Positions 18,574-27,723 of a DNA stretch of 64,000 bases are shown here, in pieces (position 1 is the stretch's first letter; each line of letters starts with the position of its first letter). The translations under genes were made by a program, and so were the position numbers. The DNA is taken from assembly GCF_003977685.1 (NCBI RefSeq), contig NZ_RYZH01000040.1, forward strand, positions 1 to 64,000. The letters are read 5' to 3'. The notes below the pieces were generated by a model, which worked only from the letters and a program-made list of their open reading frames with translations, ran no database searches and was not told where the DNA came from. Origin of the DNA: Tautonia sociabilis. Its GTDB lineage: Bacteria > Planctomycetota > Planctomycetia > Isosphaerales > Isosphaeraceae.

Positions 18574-19785
18574 TCAGGGAGAATCGGGGGAGGAGGGAAG
18601 AGCGGGGATCGGGTGGGAGAGCGCGGCCAGGCCCTGGAGAGCGGGCGGGCAGTCGGGCTGAAGGGCGAGGGCGGCCTGGAAGCTCTGGCGGGCGAGCTCG
18701 ATCTCGCCGGCCTCGAGCGCCTCGAGGCCGAGCCGCCATCGGGGCTCGGGGTCGTCGGGGTTGGCTTGGATCTGGTCGGTCAACTCGTGCATGCGGGCGA
18801 TCCGGGCCACCAGGTCGCGGTGCCGGGCCGAGGTGGCTTGCGATCGCTCGGAAAAACCGGCGGCGGCCTCGGCCAGGGCGAGGAAGTTCAGCGCGGCGGG
18901 ATCGTTCGGGGCCAGCCGGACGGCGTCCTCGGCGTCGGCCAGGGCGAGGTCGGCTCGGCCGAAGGCCCGGTGGATGCGAGCCCGGGTGAGGAGGGCGTCG
19001 GAACGGCTCGGGTCGATCGCCAGGCAGCGGTCGGCATAATCGAGGGCGTGCTCGGGTTCTCCCCGAGCCAGCGCGAGGAGAGCGGCGAGGGCCAGGGCTT
19101 CGGGGTCGTTCGGCCCCTGCCGGAGGGCCGCCTCCAGGTGGGGGGTCGCCGTGTCGGCGTCTCCCGACGCCACGAGGGCCCGGATCAGGCCGATCCGGGA
19201 GTCGCGGTCCCCGGGGTGAAGCTCGAGCGCCCGGGCATAGGCGTCGGCGGCCTCGGCCGGCCGGTCGAGGATCATCAGGACCTTCCCGGTGGCAAACCAG
19301 GGGCGGAAATCGGCCGGGTCGATCTGGGAAGCCAGCCGGAGCAGCTTCAGACCGCGATCGGTCTCGCTTCGGCTGAAGTAGATCGCCGCGAGGACCTTGG
19401 CCGCCATCGGCTGCACAGGGCCGACCCGCAGTGATCGCTCGAGCGTCTGGCGCGATTCCTCGACGCGATCCAGGGCAGCCAGGGCCATTCCCCGAACCGT
19501 GAGGGCTTCCGCCAGCAGCGGGCTCGATTCGTCGATCGGCCCGACGACGTCCAGGGCGCGATCCGGCCTTCCAAGTTCCAGAAGAGCGCGGCCCCGACGG
19601 ATCGCGGCCTCGTCGCGCCGATGGGCTTCACGGAGGGAGTGCTGGCGGACGAGGGAGAGCCCGCCACCGAGCAGGGCGACCAGAAGAGCCGAGATGAGCC
19701 CGAACACCAGGAGCCGTCTCCGCCTCTCCGGGTGATCGGGGGCCCCGGGTCCGGAACGGGGAGGGAGCGTCTTCGTCTGATCCAT
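18574..19785 (-). CDS. Membrane-anchored TPR protein
   Basis: From ATG 19785 the product has about 403 residues: a short basic cytoplasmic tail, one membrane helix (LLVFGLISALLVALLGGGL) and then at least eight tetratricopeptide repeats, for example around ADAYARALELHPGDRDSRIG and ALDYADRCLAIDPSRSDALL. TPR arrays bind other proteins; no enzyme domain is present. A TTG at 19911 would add 42 residues, but neither start has a good ribosome-binding site. It begins 129 nt after the stop of a DUF1559 gene on the same strand and may be co-transcribed with it, a pairing that could mean a role in handling exported proteins. Confidence 0.8.
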   Translation of the reverse strand: MDQTKTLPPRSGPGAPDHPERRRRLLVFGLISALLVALLGGGLSLVRQHSLREAHRRDEAAIRRGRALLELGRPDRALDVVGPIDESSPLLAEALTVRGMALAALDRVEESRQTLERSLRVGPVQPMAAKVLAAIYFSRSETDRGLKLLRLASQIDPADFRPWFATGKVLMILDRPAEAADAYARALELHPGDRDSRIGLIRALVASGDADTATPHLEAALRQGPNDPEALALAALLALARGEPEHALDYADRCLAIDPSRSDALLTRARIHRAFGRADLALADAEDAVRLAPNDPAALNFLALAEAAAGFSERSQATSARHRDLVARIARMHELTDQIQANPDDPEPRWRLGLEALEAGEIELARQSFQAALALQPDCPPALQGLAALSHPIPALPSSPDSP

Positions 19786-19914
19786 GAGCGGTCGGTCGAC
19801 GGGAATAAACCCGGGCCGGCGGGAGCCGGGAGCACCCGCCAGCGCGAGGGGAAATCGGAGCGGCCGGAGCGCGACGGCCAGGGTGTTGCCGGCCGTCGCG
19901 TCCGGTCGCAAGGA

Positions 19915-21045
19915 TCAGTACTGGTCCGAGGAAACCACCTCGCCCACATCCCGGGTGGCGATCGCCCAGATGACCTGGCGGTTGGTGCTGCTCTTGATGA
20001 ACCGCACGGAGCCGTCGGCGAAGGCGACGTTCGCGCCTCCGGAGTGGTAGCTGCTCGGGTTGATCATGCCCGGGCCGTCGAAGTCGCCGCCCCAGGAGAG
20101 CATGTTGCAGTTCGGGTAGTTGGAGTTCGGCGGCAGGAGCATGGTGCCGAGCGTCCAGCCGAGTTGCCCCTCGAGCCAGCTTCGGCCAAGGCCGCTCTTG
20201 TTGTTGTTCGTGTTGAGCGTGGCCGGGGCGGCGCCGGCGCACGCCTGGAGGAAGTCGTCGAAGACGCCCGCCCCGGCGGGCATATTGTTATTGACATGGT
20301 TCCACTCGCCAATCCCGCTGGGCCGGGAGGCGCGGAGGTTGATCACGTCCTGAATCGAGAGCTTCGATGCCTGGAAGTCGCCGGTGCGCCACTCGCTGAA
20401 GGCGACGGTGTTGCTGGTGCCGTCGAGCACGTCTCGAACACCGATCGGCTGGCTCGCGTTGTGGGTCATGAGCATGAAGAGGCCGTTCGGGTTGGCTGTC
20501 GACCACGGCGAGATGCTCGCCCCCACCGAGGCGAAGTAGTTGTTGCCCGGGTAACGCTTGGAGCCCGTCCAGGAGCCGAAGCCCCAGTAGTTGCCCACCG
20601 GCAGCGGCGACGAGGGGCAAAGGAAGGTGTTGATCCTGGTGATCGCGGCGGTGGCCTGGAACGGGCCGGACATCGCTCCTTCATCTTCCTGGGCGGTGGT
20701 GTAGAAGTTGAACGCGTTGTAGACGTTGTTCAACTCCAGGAAGGGCATGAGCATGATGTGCGGGCTCCAGGCGCCCCAGCCCGAATCGCAACAAATCTCC
20801 AGATTTGGATAACGCGTGCCCGGATACGACCCGGGATAGGACCCGTTGGCCGATTCGTAGTTGGCCACCGCGAGCCCAAGCTGCTTGAGGTTGTTGGTGC
20901 ACTGGGAGCGGCGCGCCGCCTCGCGCGCCGCTTGCACGGCCGGCAGGAGTAGGGCGATCAGGACGCCGATGATGGCGATCACCACCAACAGCTCGATCAG
21001 AGTAAAACCCGAGCGTCGTCGCTCGGGGCGGAATGAATGCCACAT
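19915..21045 (-). CDS. DUF1559 pseudopilin-like protein
   Basis: This 376-residue member has the prepilin leader (RRSGFTLIELLVVIAIIG), the AVQAAREAARRSQCTNNLKQ helix, the DUF1559 body and the H-x9-DG motif (YHSGGANVAFADGSVRF), and ends EVVSSDQY. The ATG at 21045 follows a strong AAGGAGG site. The middle is rich in Asn, Gly and aromatic residues, as is usual in the family. A small lipoprotein gene lies 276 nt upstream on the same strand, and a TPR gene follows. Confidence 0.93.
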   Translation of the reverse strand: MWHSFRPERRRSGFTLIELLVVIAIIGVLIALLLPAVQAAREAARRSQCTNNLKQLGLAVANYESANGSYPGSYPGTRYPNLEICCDSGWGAWSPHIMLMPFLELNNVYNAFNFYTTAQEDEGAMSGPFQATAAITRINTFLCPSSPLPVGNYWGFGSWTGSKRYPGNNYFASVGASISPWSTANPNGLFMLMTHNASQPIGVRDVLDGTSNTVAFSEWRTGDFQASKLSIQDVINLRASRPSGIGEWNHVNNNMPAGAGVFDDFLQACAGAAPATLNTNNNKSGLGRSWLEGQLGWTLGTMLLPPNSNYPNCNMLSWGGDFDGPGMINPSSYHSGGANVAFADGSVRFIKSSTNRQVIWAIATRDVGEVVSSDQY

Positions 21046-21321
21046 GGGGCGAATCCTCCTTCACGTGTGAAGCGATTGGTTCGAGGCTGATCCCGGCTAT
21101 CCCGATGCCCACTGGTGTGAACTGGGCGGCCGGAGCGTCAGGTCGATCATGAGATCCGCTCGAGTCGCGGCGCCGCCGCCCCCCCTGAGGTTGGCGTCGG
21201 TGCGCTCGCATCACGATCTCCGATCGATACATGACGATACGATTCGATCCGACGCGGGGGCATGCCCCTCCGATTCCATCCGATCGGAAGGGCCGGCACC
21301 AACGTCAGTCAGAGACCAGGC

Positions 21322-21567
21322 TCAGCGCCCGAGCCCCTGGCTCGCGTTCATCTTCTCCATCGCCTCTTGATAATCGGGGTTCGAGCCGTACTCATAAGAC
21401 GTGCCATCGGGCCCCTTCATCTTCGGAGGCGCGGGCGTGGTCGGCGGGGGTTCGTACGGCGGCGCCTCGGCGATCTTGGGATTGCCCGAGCCGCAGCCGA
21501 CAAGGAGCCCAGCCGCGGCTGCGACCGGGAAAAGAAACAGGACGCGAACGGTTTTCATGAACCTCAT
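21322..21567 (-). CDS. Small proline-rich lipoprotein next to a DUF1559 gene
   Basis: From ATG 21567 the product has about 81 residues. A lipoprotein signal ends in the lipobox LVGC, giving lipidated Cys25. The mature peptide (about 57 residues) is Pro-rich (APPYEPPPTTPAPPKMKG) and then polar, ending in NPDYQEAMEKMNASQG. An ATG at 21558 is also possible. It has no enzyme motif. It lies upstream of, and on the same strand as, a DUF1559 gene. A second small lipoprotein accompanies another DUF1559 gene at 27.3 kb, so these may work with the pseudopilin-like proteins. Confidence 0.75.
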   Translation of the reverse strand: MRFMKTVRVLFLFPVAAAAGLLVGCGSGNPKIAEAPPYEPPPTTPAPPKMKGPDGTSYEYGSNPDYQEAMEKMNASQGLGR

Positions 21568-21872
21568 AGGGCGATTTCCCCGGACACAGCCGAGTTCTGC
21601 TCCGAGCGCACTCGGAGCGGACGAGTCATGCAAGGCCCGGGAACCCGGGCGAGAAGATGGCTCTCCGCCGGCCGGCGCGTTATAGAAGTATCGTGCGCTG
21701 GAAGACCTGTGGATGCACGACCAAGGTCGATCGGATACCGATCGTGTAGGCTAACGCCTCTTGCCCGACCAGTACACCATTTTTTCTTTTTCCCCAACAA
21801 GAAGTTTGGCACTGAAGGGCACGCGAGCACGCCTGCTTTTCGCGCCGATGCACTCATGAACGAGGTCGTGCC
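21568..21872. other. Divergent intergenic region with T-rich tract and hairpin
   Basis: No gene is seen. A perfect inverted repeat CGATCGG-ATA-CCGATCG lies at 21728-21744, and a T-rich stretch (T6, C, T5) at about 21779-21791, unusual for this GC-rich DNA. TGGCAC with GGC at 21807-21820 resembles a sigma-54 promoter but its spacing is one base short. Confidence 0.4.
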
Positions 21873-22745
21873 ATGACCGACAGCACCAGCCGAGACCATC
21901 AGACAGCCCCAGACACGGGAGGCGGTCCCCCGCCGGCCCCGGAGGGGCACGGTGACGGGCCTGGTCCCCGGCCGGATCCGGGTGCGCCCCGGGGGCTGCT
22001 GGCGTGGACCCTGGGGTTGGCCACGCTCGCCGGCCTCGTCACGGCGATCGGTGTCGAGTTGTCCTACGCCTCGGCGAAGTCAGACCTGCGGGAGGGCCCG
22101 TTCAACCCGAAGTTCGAGGGGAACGAGCCCCCTGGATACGAGCAGATGGGGAACTACGAGAAGAGAGACGCGATCGTCGAGTTCGAGTTGCGGACCAAGC
22201 CCCCCGCGGAGGTGAAGAACTCGGCGCTGGCCAACGGTCTGCTCGGGGCGCTGCTCGGGGCGGCGATGGGCCTGGGGGCGGGGCTGTCCCGGCGATCGGC
22301 CCCCTTGGGGCTGAAGGCGGCCGCGGTCGGGCTGGTCGTGGGGGGGGTCGCGGGGGCGGGAGCGTCGGCGGTGATGGGGCCGGTGTTCTTCCGCTTCCTC
22401 ACCCCGGAGTCGGGCCTGGGCTTGCCGTTGATGACGCACGGGGTCATCTGGGCGATGGTCGGGCTGGCGGGAGGGTTGGCCCTCGGGATCGGGCTGGGGG
22501 GAGGGGCTCGGCTGCCTTCGGCCCTGGTCGGCGGCCTGATCGGGGGAATCGTCGGGACGTTCGTGTTCGAGGTCATCAACGCGATCGCCTTCTCCGACGT
22601 CCGGGTCTACGAGCCGCATCCCACCGCGGCCGGCCCCCGGATCTCGGCCTGCCTCAGCGTGGCGATCTGCGTCGCCCTGTTCGCAGTGCTCGCGCTGCGG
22701 GAGCGGCCCAAACCGACGACGCCAGCCCACCCGATGGCCGACTGA
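21873..22745 (+). CDS. Glycine-rich polytopic membrane protein of unknown function
   Basis: This 290-residue protein has a Pro/Gly-rich cytoplasmic N-terminus of about 40 residues and five or six membrane helices full of Gly and Ala (for example GLLGALLGAAMGLGAGL and LVGGLIGGIVGTFVFEVINA). A soluble loop between helices 1 and 2 contains FNPKFEGNEPPGYEQMG. No catalytic motif or family could be recognised. It is 103 nt upstream of the TPR-UnbV gene on the same strand, so it may belong to the same transcript as that gene and the multiheme cytochrome. Confidence 0.72.
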   Translation: MTDSTSRDHQTAPDTGGGPPPAPEGHGDGPGPRPDPGAPRGLLAWTLGLATLAGLVTAIGVELSYASAKSDLREGPFNPKFEGNEPPGYEQMGNYEKRDAIVEFELRTKPPAEVKNSALANGLLGALLGAAMGLGAGLSRRSAPLGLKAAAVGLVVGGVAGAGASAVMGPVFFRFLTPESGLGLPLMTHGVIWAMVGLAGGLALGIGLGGGARLPSALVGGLIGGIVGTFVFEVINAIAFSDVRVYEPHPTAAGPRISACLSVAICVALFAVLALRERPKPTTPAHPMAD

Positions 22746-22848
22746 TCGGCGCCCGGTCTCGGGCGCCCGGCGTTGACCCGGGGGGACGCCCCTCGGAGAA
22801 TCGAGGGGCGAGATATCGGGTCAATCTCCTGACCGGTCGAGGTTCGTG

Positions 22849-25752
22849 ATGCGAGGACGGCGTCGGCGGCTCGCGCTTGCGGCGGTCGCGCTGGCCCTGG
22901 TGGCCGGGGCCCTGGCGGGGCTCGACGCCCTCCGGGTCCGGGGCGAGCTCCGGGCCGCCCGAGCGGAGCTGGCCCAGGGCCGAGTGGCAACGGCGCGGGA
23001 CCGCCTCGCCGGGCTCTCGGCCAAGCGGCCTGGCGCCGTCGGCGGCGCGGTCGACTATTGGCTGGGGATCTGCGAGTCGATTCGGGGACGCCCCGACGCG
23101 GCCCTCGACGCCTTCGGCCGAGTGCCTGTCGGCTTCCCGTTCGACCCGGTCGGCGCCTTCCATGAGGCCAGCGCGAACCTGCGACGAGGTCGGCTCCGGC
23201 CCGCCGAGGATCGCCTCGAACGCCTGCTGCGCCGGGGGAGCGGCGGCCTCGACGAGGCCCGAGACCTGCTCCGGCGTCTCTACGTCATCCAGGTGCGGAT
23301 CGACGATGCGATGGACCTGATGCGGTCGTCGCTCGGGACGAGTCGCGACCCGCTCCGGCTGCTGAAGGAGCTGGCCGACCTGGGGCGCGGCAGCCTTCCG
23401 CTCGACGGACTGGCTCAGACCCTCGAGCAGGCCGGCCGGATGGCCCCGGAGGACGACCGGGTCTGGCTCGGCCGAGCGCGGCTCGCCATGCTCCAGGGGC
23501 GATGGGAGGAGGCCGACCACTGGCTCCTCCGCTGCGAGCAGGCCGACGCCGACCCCCCGATCTGGCGGGCCCGGCTCGACTGGGCCCTGGGCGCCGGACG
23601 TCCCGAGGCGGCGGCCGCCGCGATCCGACGGCTCGGGCCCGATCGCCTCGACCGCGCCGAGATCCTGGAGCTGCGCTCCTGGTTCGCCGAGCGAGCCGGA
23701 GACGAAGAAGCGGAGCGCCGTTCCCTGGAGCGGCTCCTTCAGGTCGATCCGGCCTCGACCCGGGCGCTGGAATGCCTCGCGGCGATCGCCGGAAGCGCCG
23801 GCGAGGAGGAGGCGGCGGCGGGCTATCGGGAGCGGAAGGCCGTGCTTGACCGGAACCTGGAGCGCTACCGCTGGCGACTCCAGGATCCGAACGCCCTCCG
23901 GGCCCCCGACCAGGCGATGGAGATGGCCCGGCTGGCCGACGCGATCGGCCTCCGGGAGGAGGCGCTCGCCTGGTGCGACCTGGCCCTGGCTTCGGCGCCG
24001 AGGCTCCCGGCCGCGCTCGAGCTGCGGGCTCGGCTCGACCGCCCCGCCTCCCCCGAGCCGGACGACGGGGGGGAGTCCTGGGGTCGGCTGCTGGAGCTCG
24101 CCGACCGGGTCCCCCCGACTCGCGACGAGGAGCCGTCTTCCCCCGTCCGGTTCGAGGACGACGCGGATCGAGCCGGCCTCTCCTTCACTTACGAGAACGG
24201 AGAGACGCCGTACCGCCGGCTCCCGGAGCCGCTCGGCGGCGGCGTCGCGCTGCTGGACTTCGACGGCGATGGCCTGCTCGATGTCTTTGCCGTCCAGGGC
24301 GGGGCATTTCCCCCCGAGCCCGGCTCCCCTTGCCGAGACCGCCTCTTCCGCAACCGAGGGGACGGCACCTTTGAGGACGTCTCCGAATCCTCCGGCATCT
24401 CCGAGTTCGCCGGAGGGTACGGGCTCGGTGTGACGGTCGGCGATATCGACAACGACGGGCATCCCGACCTGTTCCTCACCCGATGGCGATCCTACGCCCT
24501 CTACCGGAACCGGGGGGACGGCACCTTCGAGGACGCGACCGAGGCCGCCGGCCTGGGCGGCGATCGCGATTGGCCCACCTCGGCGGCGTTCGCCGACCTG
24601 GACGACGACGGCGATCTCGACCTGTACGTCTGCCACTACGCCGCCTGGGACGAGCGCCGCCCCCGCCTCTGCCGGGACGAGGCGACGGGGGTCTACATCT
24701 CCTGCAACCCGCTGGAATTCGCCGCCCGGCCCGACCACCTCTTCCGCAACGACGGCGGGCGGTTCGAGGACGTCTCCCCGTCGGCCGGGATCGTTGACCG
24801 AGACGGCCGGGGCCTCGGGGTCGTGGCCGCCGACCTCGACGACGACGGCCGAGTCGATCTCTACGTCGCCAACGACATGACCGCGAACGTCCTCTGGCGG
24901 AATCTCGGAGGGATGCGGTTCGAGGACGTCGCCGAGGAGGCCGGGGTGGCCGGCGACGCCGGGGGAGGGTTCCAGGCCGGCATGGGGGTCGCCGCCGGCG
25001 ATCTCGACGGCGATGGCCGCATCGACCTGGCCGTGACCAACTTCTTCGGCGAGTCCACCACCTACTACCGCAACCTCGGGGGCGGCCTCTTCCACGATAG
25101 CACCAACCGGATCGGCCTGGAGGCCGTCAGTCGGTCCCTGCTCGGTTTCGGGCTGGTGATGTTCGACGCCAACAACGACGGCCTCCTCGACCTTGCCAGC
25201 GCCAACGGTCACGTCAGCGACTACCGCCCGAACTTCCCCTACACGATGCCCACGCAACTGCTGCTCGGCGGCCCCGGGGGACGGCTCGTCGACGTCACCC
25301 ACCGCGCCGGCCCCCCCTGGGCGGTCCCTCGCATCGGCCGAGGGCTGGCGGCCGGCGACCTCGACAACGACGGCCGGATCGACCTGCTCCTGCTGAGCCA
25401 CAACCAGCCGATCGCCTACCTCCACAACCAGACCCAGGGCGGCCACTTCGTCGGCTTCCGGCTGGAAGGGCGGGACTCAAACCGAGACGCCGTGGGAACC
25501 CGGGTCGTCGTCCGGGCCGGCGGCCGATCCTGGGTGGCCGAGCGGGTGGGCGGGGGCAGCTACCAGTCGGCGTCCGATCCCCGGATCCACCTGGGGATCG
25601 GCAAGGCAACGGTCATCGACGAGGTCGAGGTGTTCTGGCCCTCGGGACACGAGGACCGCCTCCGCAATCTCCCGGTCGACTCCTGGTACCTGATCCGCGA
25701 GGGCGCCGCAGGGGCCGATCGGATCGGCCGTGATCGACCTCCCGACAGCTGA
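22849..25752 (+). CDS. TPR plus FG-GAP (VCBS) and ASPIC/UnbV protein (CRTAC1 family)
   Basis: The product has 967 residues. A signal anchor (about 8-25) is followed by some 370 residues of TPR-like helical repeats. A beta-propeller region then holds seven calcium-binding FG-GAP loops of the type DxDxDGxxD: DFDGDGLLD, DIDNDGHPD, DLDDDGDLD, DLDDDGRVD, DLDGDGRID, DANNDGLLD and DLDNDGRID. The C-terminal ASPIC/UnbV domain contains RDAVGTRVVVRAG and VEVFWPSG. ATG 22849 has GAGG upstream; a GTG lies one codon earlier. The family is exported and common in planctomycetes with no settled function. The multiheme cytochrome gene follows immediately. Confidence 0.9.
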   Translation: MRGRRRRLALAAVALALVAGALAGLDALRVRGELRAARAELAQGRVATARDRLAGLSAKRPGAVGGAVDYWLGICESIRGRPDAALDAFGRVPVGFPFDPVGAFHEASANLRRGRLRPAEDRLERLLRRGSGGLDEARDLLRRLYVIQVRIDDAMDLMRSSLGTSRDPLRLLKELADLGRGSLPLDGLAQTLEQAGRMAPEDDRVWLGRARLAMLQGRWEEADHWLLRCEQADADPPIWRARLDWALGAGRPEAAAAAIRRLGPDRLDRAEILELRSWFAERAGDEEAERRSLERLLQVDPASTRALECLAAIAGSAGEEEAAAGYRERKAVLDRNLERYRWRLQDPNALRAPDQAMEMARLADAIGLREEALAWCDLALASAPRLPAALELRARLDRPASPEPDDGGESWGRLLELADRVPPTRDEEPSSPVRFEDDADRAGLSFTYENGETPYRRLPEPLGGGVALLDFDGDGLLDVFAVQGGAFPPEPGSPCRDRLFRNRGDGTFEDVSESSGISEFAGGYGLGVTVGDIDNDGHPDLFLTRWRSYALYRNRGDGTFEDATEAAGLGGDRDWPTSAAFADLDDDGDLDLYVCHYAAWDERRPRLCRDEATGVYISCNPLEFAARPDHLFRNDGGRFEDVSPSAGIVDRDGRGLGVVAADLDDDGRVDLYVANDMTANVLWRNLGGMRFEDVAEEAGVAGDAGGGFQAGMGVAAGDLDGDGRIDLAVTNFFGESTTYYRNLGGGLFHDSTNRIGLEAVSRSLLGFGLVMFDANNDGLLDLASANGHVSDYRPNFPYTMPTQLLLGGPGGRLVDVTHRAGPPWAVPRIGRGLAAGDLDNDGRIDLLLLSHNQPIAYLHNQTQGGHFVGFRLEGRDSNRDAVGTRVVVRAGGRSWVAERVGGGSYQSASDPRIHLGIGKATVIDEVEVFWPSGHEDRLRNLPVDSWYLIREGAAGADRIGRDRPPDS

Positions 25753-25822
25753 TCGCTCCCCGTGTGAGGAGATGGTTCCTCGCCCCCCGTTCCCCGACCG
25801 CGTCCCGACCGGGCTCCTCGTC

Positions 25823-27019
25823 ATGAGCGATCCGCGATCGAACCGGCCTTCAGCGTTCGTGATCCTCGCGGCGTCGGCCCTGCTCGGGCTGGCCGGGCTT
25901 GGGCTCTGGATGACGATGACTCCCCCTCCGGGAGAGGAGGCCGACGACACTGGCCAGGTTGTTCTCTCGGGAGGACCGACCCGGGCGGAGTTCGCCGGTG
26001 CCGATGCCTGCATCGACTGCCACCCCGGCGCTCACGCCTCCTTCACCGGGTCGGGACACGCCAGGACGATCCGGCCGGCGGGACAGCGTCGGCTCGCCCG
26101 GGAACTGGACGGCCGGACGCTGGCCGATCCCGAACGCTCGGAGGTGACCTGGACCTATCTGCTCCAGGATGGCCTCCTGTTCGCCGATCGGGCCGAGGGG
26201 GGCCGTCGGGAACGCATCCCGCTCGACTTCGCGCTCGGTTCCGGCCACCACGCGACGACCTTCGTCACCGTCACCAACGCCGATCCAGCGCATCCGACCG
26301 CCCTGGAGCACCGCTTGACCCACTTCGCCGACGGGACCTTCAGCGTCACCCCCGGCCAGCGGGCGGGAGACGGCCTCGGCCGGGGGGGGCGGCTCGGGCA
26401 CGAGATGGATTCCGAGGAAATGCACAAGTGCTTCGGATGCCACTCGACGCTGACCTCGGCAACCGGGTCCCACGTGCTCGACGTGGCCTCGATGATCCCG
26501 AACGTCTCCTGCGAACGCTGCCACGGCCCGGCCCGAGCGCACGTCGAGGCGCGACGCCGAGCAGAGGAGGGACCGGCCCTGCGGTTCGGCCTCGAGCGCT
26601 GGACGGTCGAGGAACAGCTTGAACTCTGCGGGACCTGCCACCGACACCCAAGCAACGCCCCTCCGGGCATCATCCGGCCCGACAACGTGCAGCTCGCCCG
26701 CTTTCAGCCCGTCGGCCTGATGCAGTCGCCCTGCTTTACCGAGGGAGATGGCACGCTCAGTTGCCTGACCTGCCACGATCCCCACGCCCGAGCCCGATCA
26801 TCCCCCATCTTCTACGAAGCGATCTGCGCGAGCTGCCACGGATCGAATCCGACCCCGCCCCCGACTCCCGGACCACCGGCCGGCTGCCTGGACTGTCACA
26901 TGCCCAAGGTTGATTCCGGCCAGGGGGTCCGATTCACCGACCACTGGATCCGGATCCGGGACCTGGACGGGCGGACAGGCCCGTGCACCAGGCCCTCGCC
27001 TGAGGCGGCGGCGGAATAG
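25823..27019 (+). CDS. Multiheme c-type cytochrome with seven CxxCH motifs
   Basis: From ATG 25823 the protein has 398 residues: one N-terminal membrane anchor (about 11-30), then CIDCH (63-67), CFGCH, CERCH, CGTCH, CLTCH, CASCH and CLDCH. Each would bind one haem c outside the membrane, so up to seven haems are expected. Spacing recalls cytochrome c554/DmsE-type electron-transfer proteins. The frame is open back to 25730, where an ATG would overlap the UnbV gene; the chosen start keeps the anchor near the N-terminus, but no clear ribosome-binding site decides it. Closeness to the UnbV gene suggests co-expression and a periplasmic redox role. Confidence 0.88.
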   Translation: MSDPRSNRPSAFVILAASALLGLAGLGLWMTMTPPPGEEADDTGQVVLSGGPTRAEFAGADACIDCHPGAHASFTGSGHARTIRPAGQRRLARELDGRTLADPERSEVTWTYLLQDGLLFADRAEGGRRERIPLDFALGSGHHATTFVTVTNADPAHPTALEHRLTHFADGTFSVTPGQRAGDGLGRGGRLGHEMDSEEMHKCFGCHSTLTSATGSHVLDVASMIPNVSCERCHGPARAHVEARRRAEEGPALRFGLERWTVEEQLELCGTCHRHPSNAPPGIIRPDNVQLARFQPVGLMQSPCFTEGDGTLSCLTCHDPHARARSSPIFYEAICASCHGSNPTPPPTPGPPAGCLDCHMPKVDSGQGVRFTDHWIRIRDLDGRTGPCTRPSPEAAAE

Positions 27020-27326
27020 GGGGGCACTCCATGCCCCAACCGAGAAATCGGGGGCGAATCGACCATCCAGCGGGACTGCCTGGCTTCCGAAAGCCCTTGA
27101 GGATTCTCGGACTTCCAGCGATCGTCCCGAGCCTCCGGAACGGAATCGGAGAAAGGACGTCCCGGTTTCGAGGAGCGTCGTGCCCCTTACCTCAGACCAT
27201 CCGATTCGTCCTCGAACGGCGATCGATCCTTGGCAAGTCGGTTTGGGATCCGGGCAAGCTCCCCGAGGACCCGGGGCCTGGAGAGAAGCGCTACCCCCCG
27301 GGGAGCGGTTCGAGCTTGCGGGGTCG
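27020..27326. other. Gap with no recognisable gene
   Basis: These 307 nt separate the convergent cytochrome and small-lipoprotein genes. No product, RNA gene or obvious terminator hairpin was recognised. Confidence 0.5.
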
Positions 27327-27578
27327 TTACTGCGAAAACTTCGGTCCCTTTCCACCAGGCGTCTCAACTTTCGATCCGACGCCTTGTTCCGCCTCGACGC
27401 TGGCCGAAAGGTCAACCATACCGCTCTCACCGGAGACGCCCGCGCCGAGCGGGGCGGTGGCCTCACCGCCACCGGAGGAGCAGCCCACGCCGGCGATCAG
27501 ACAGCCGGAGAGAACGAAGCAACCGAGCAGTTGGGGGGTGGCCCGACGCTCGACGAGTTGACTGAAAACGTTGGACAC
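27327..27578 (-). CDS. Small lipoprotein downstream of a DUF1559 gene
   Basis: The 83-residue product starts at ATG 27578. A lipobox LSGC gives lipidated Cys26, preceded by a hydrophobic stretch. The mature part is Gly/Ser-rich (CSSGGGEATAPLG) and ends with a basic GGKGPKFSQ. No enzyme motif is seen. It lies 145 nt downstream of the DUF1559 stop on the same strand. It is not similar in sequence to the lipoprotein at 21.3 kb, but size, lipobox and neighbourhood are the same. Confidence 0.7.
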   Translation of the reverse strand: MSNVFSQLVERRATPQLLGCFVLSGCLIAGVGCSSGGGEATAPLGAGVSGESGMVDLSASVEAEQGVGSKVETPGGKGPKFSQ

Positions 27579-27723
27579 GATGGGCTCCTTGGTGGATCGG
27601 GAGCGATCCTCAGCGATCGCTCCGGATCGTTTCCGGATCGTTGCTGCAAGGCATCACGAACGTCGAGCCGGCCGCGAGAAGGTCGCGGGCCGGCCCGACC
27701 GGGAGTTGACTCAGGCTCGACGA

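Noticed and set aside
21807-21820. Sigma-54-like promoter TGGCAC...GGC upstream of the membrane protein gene
   Set aside because: The spacing between the GG and GC elements is one base too short, which normally abolishes function.
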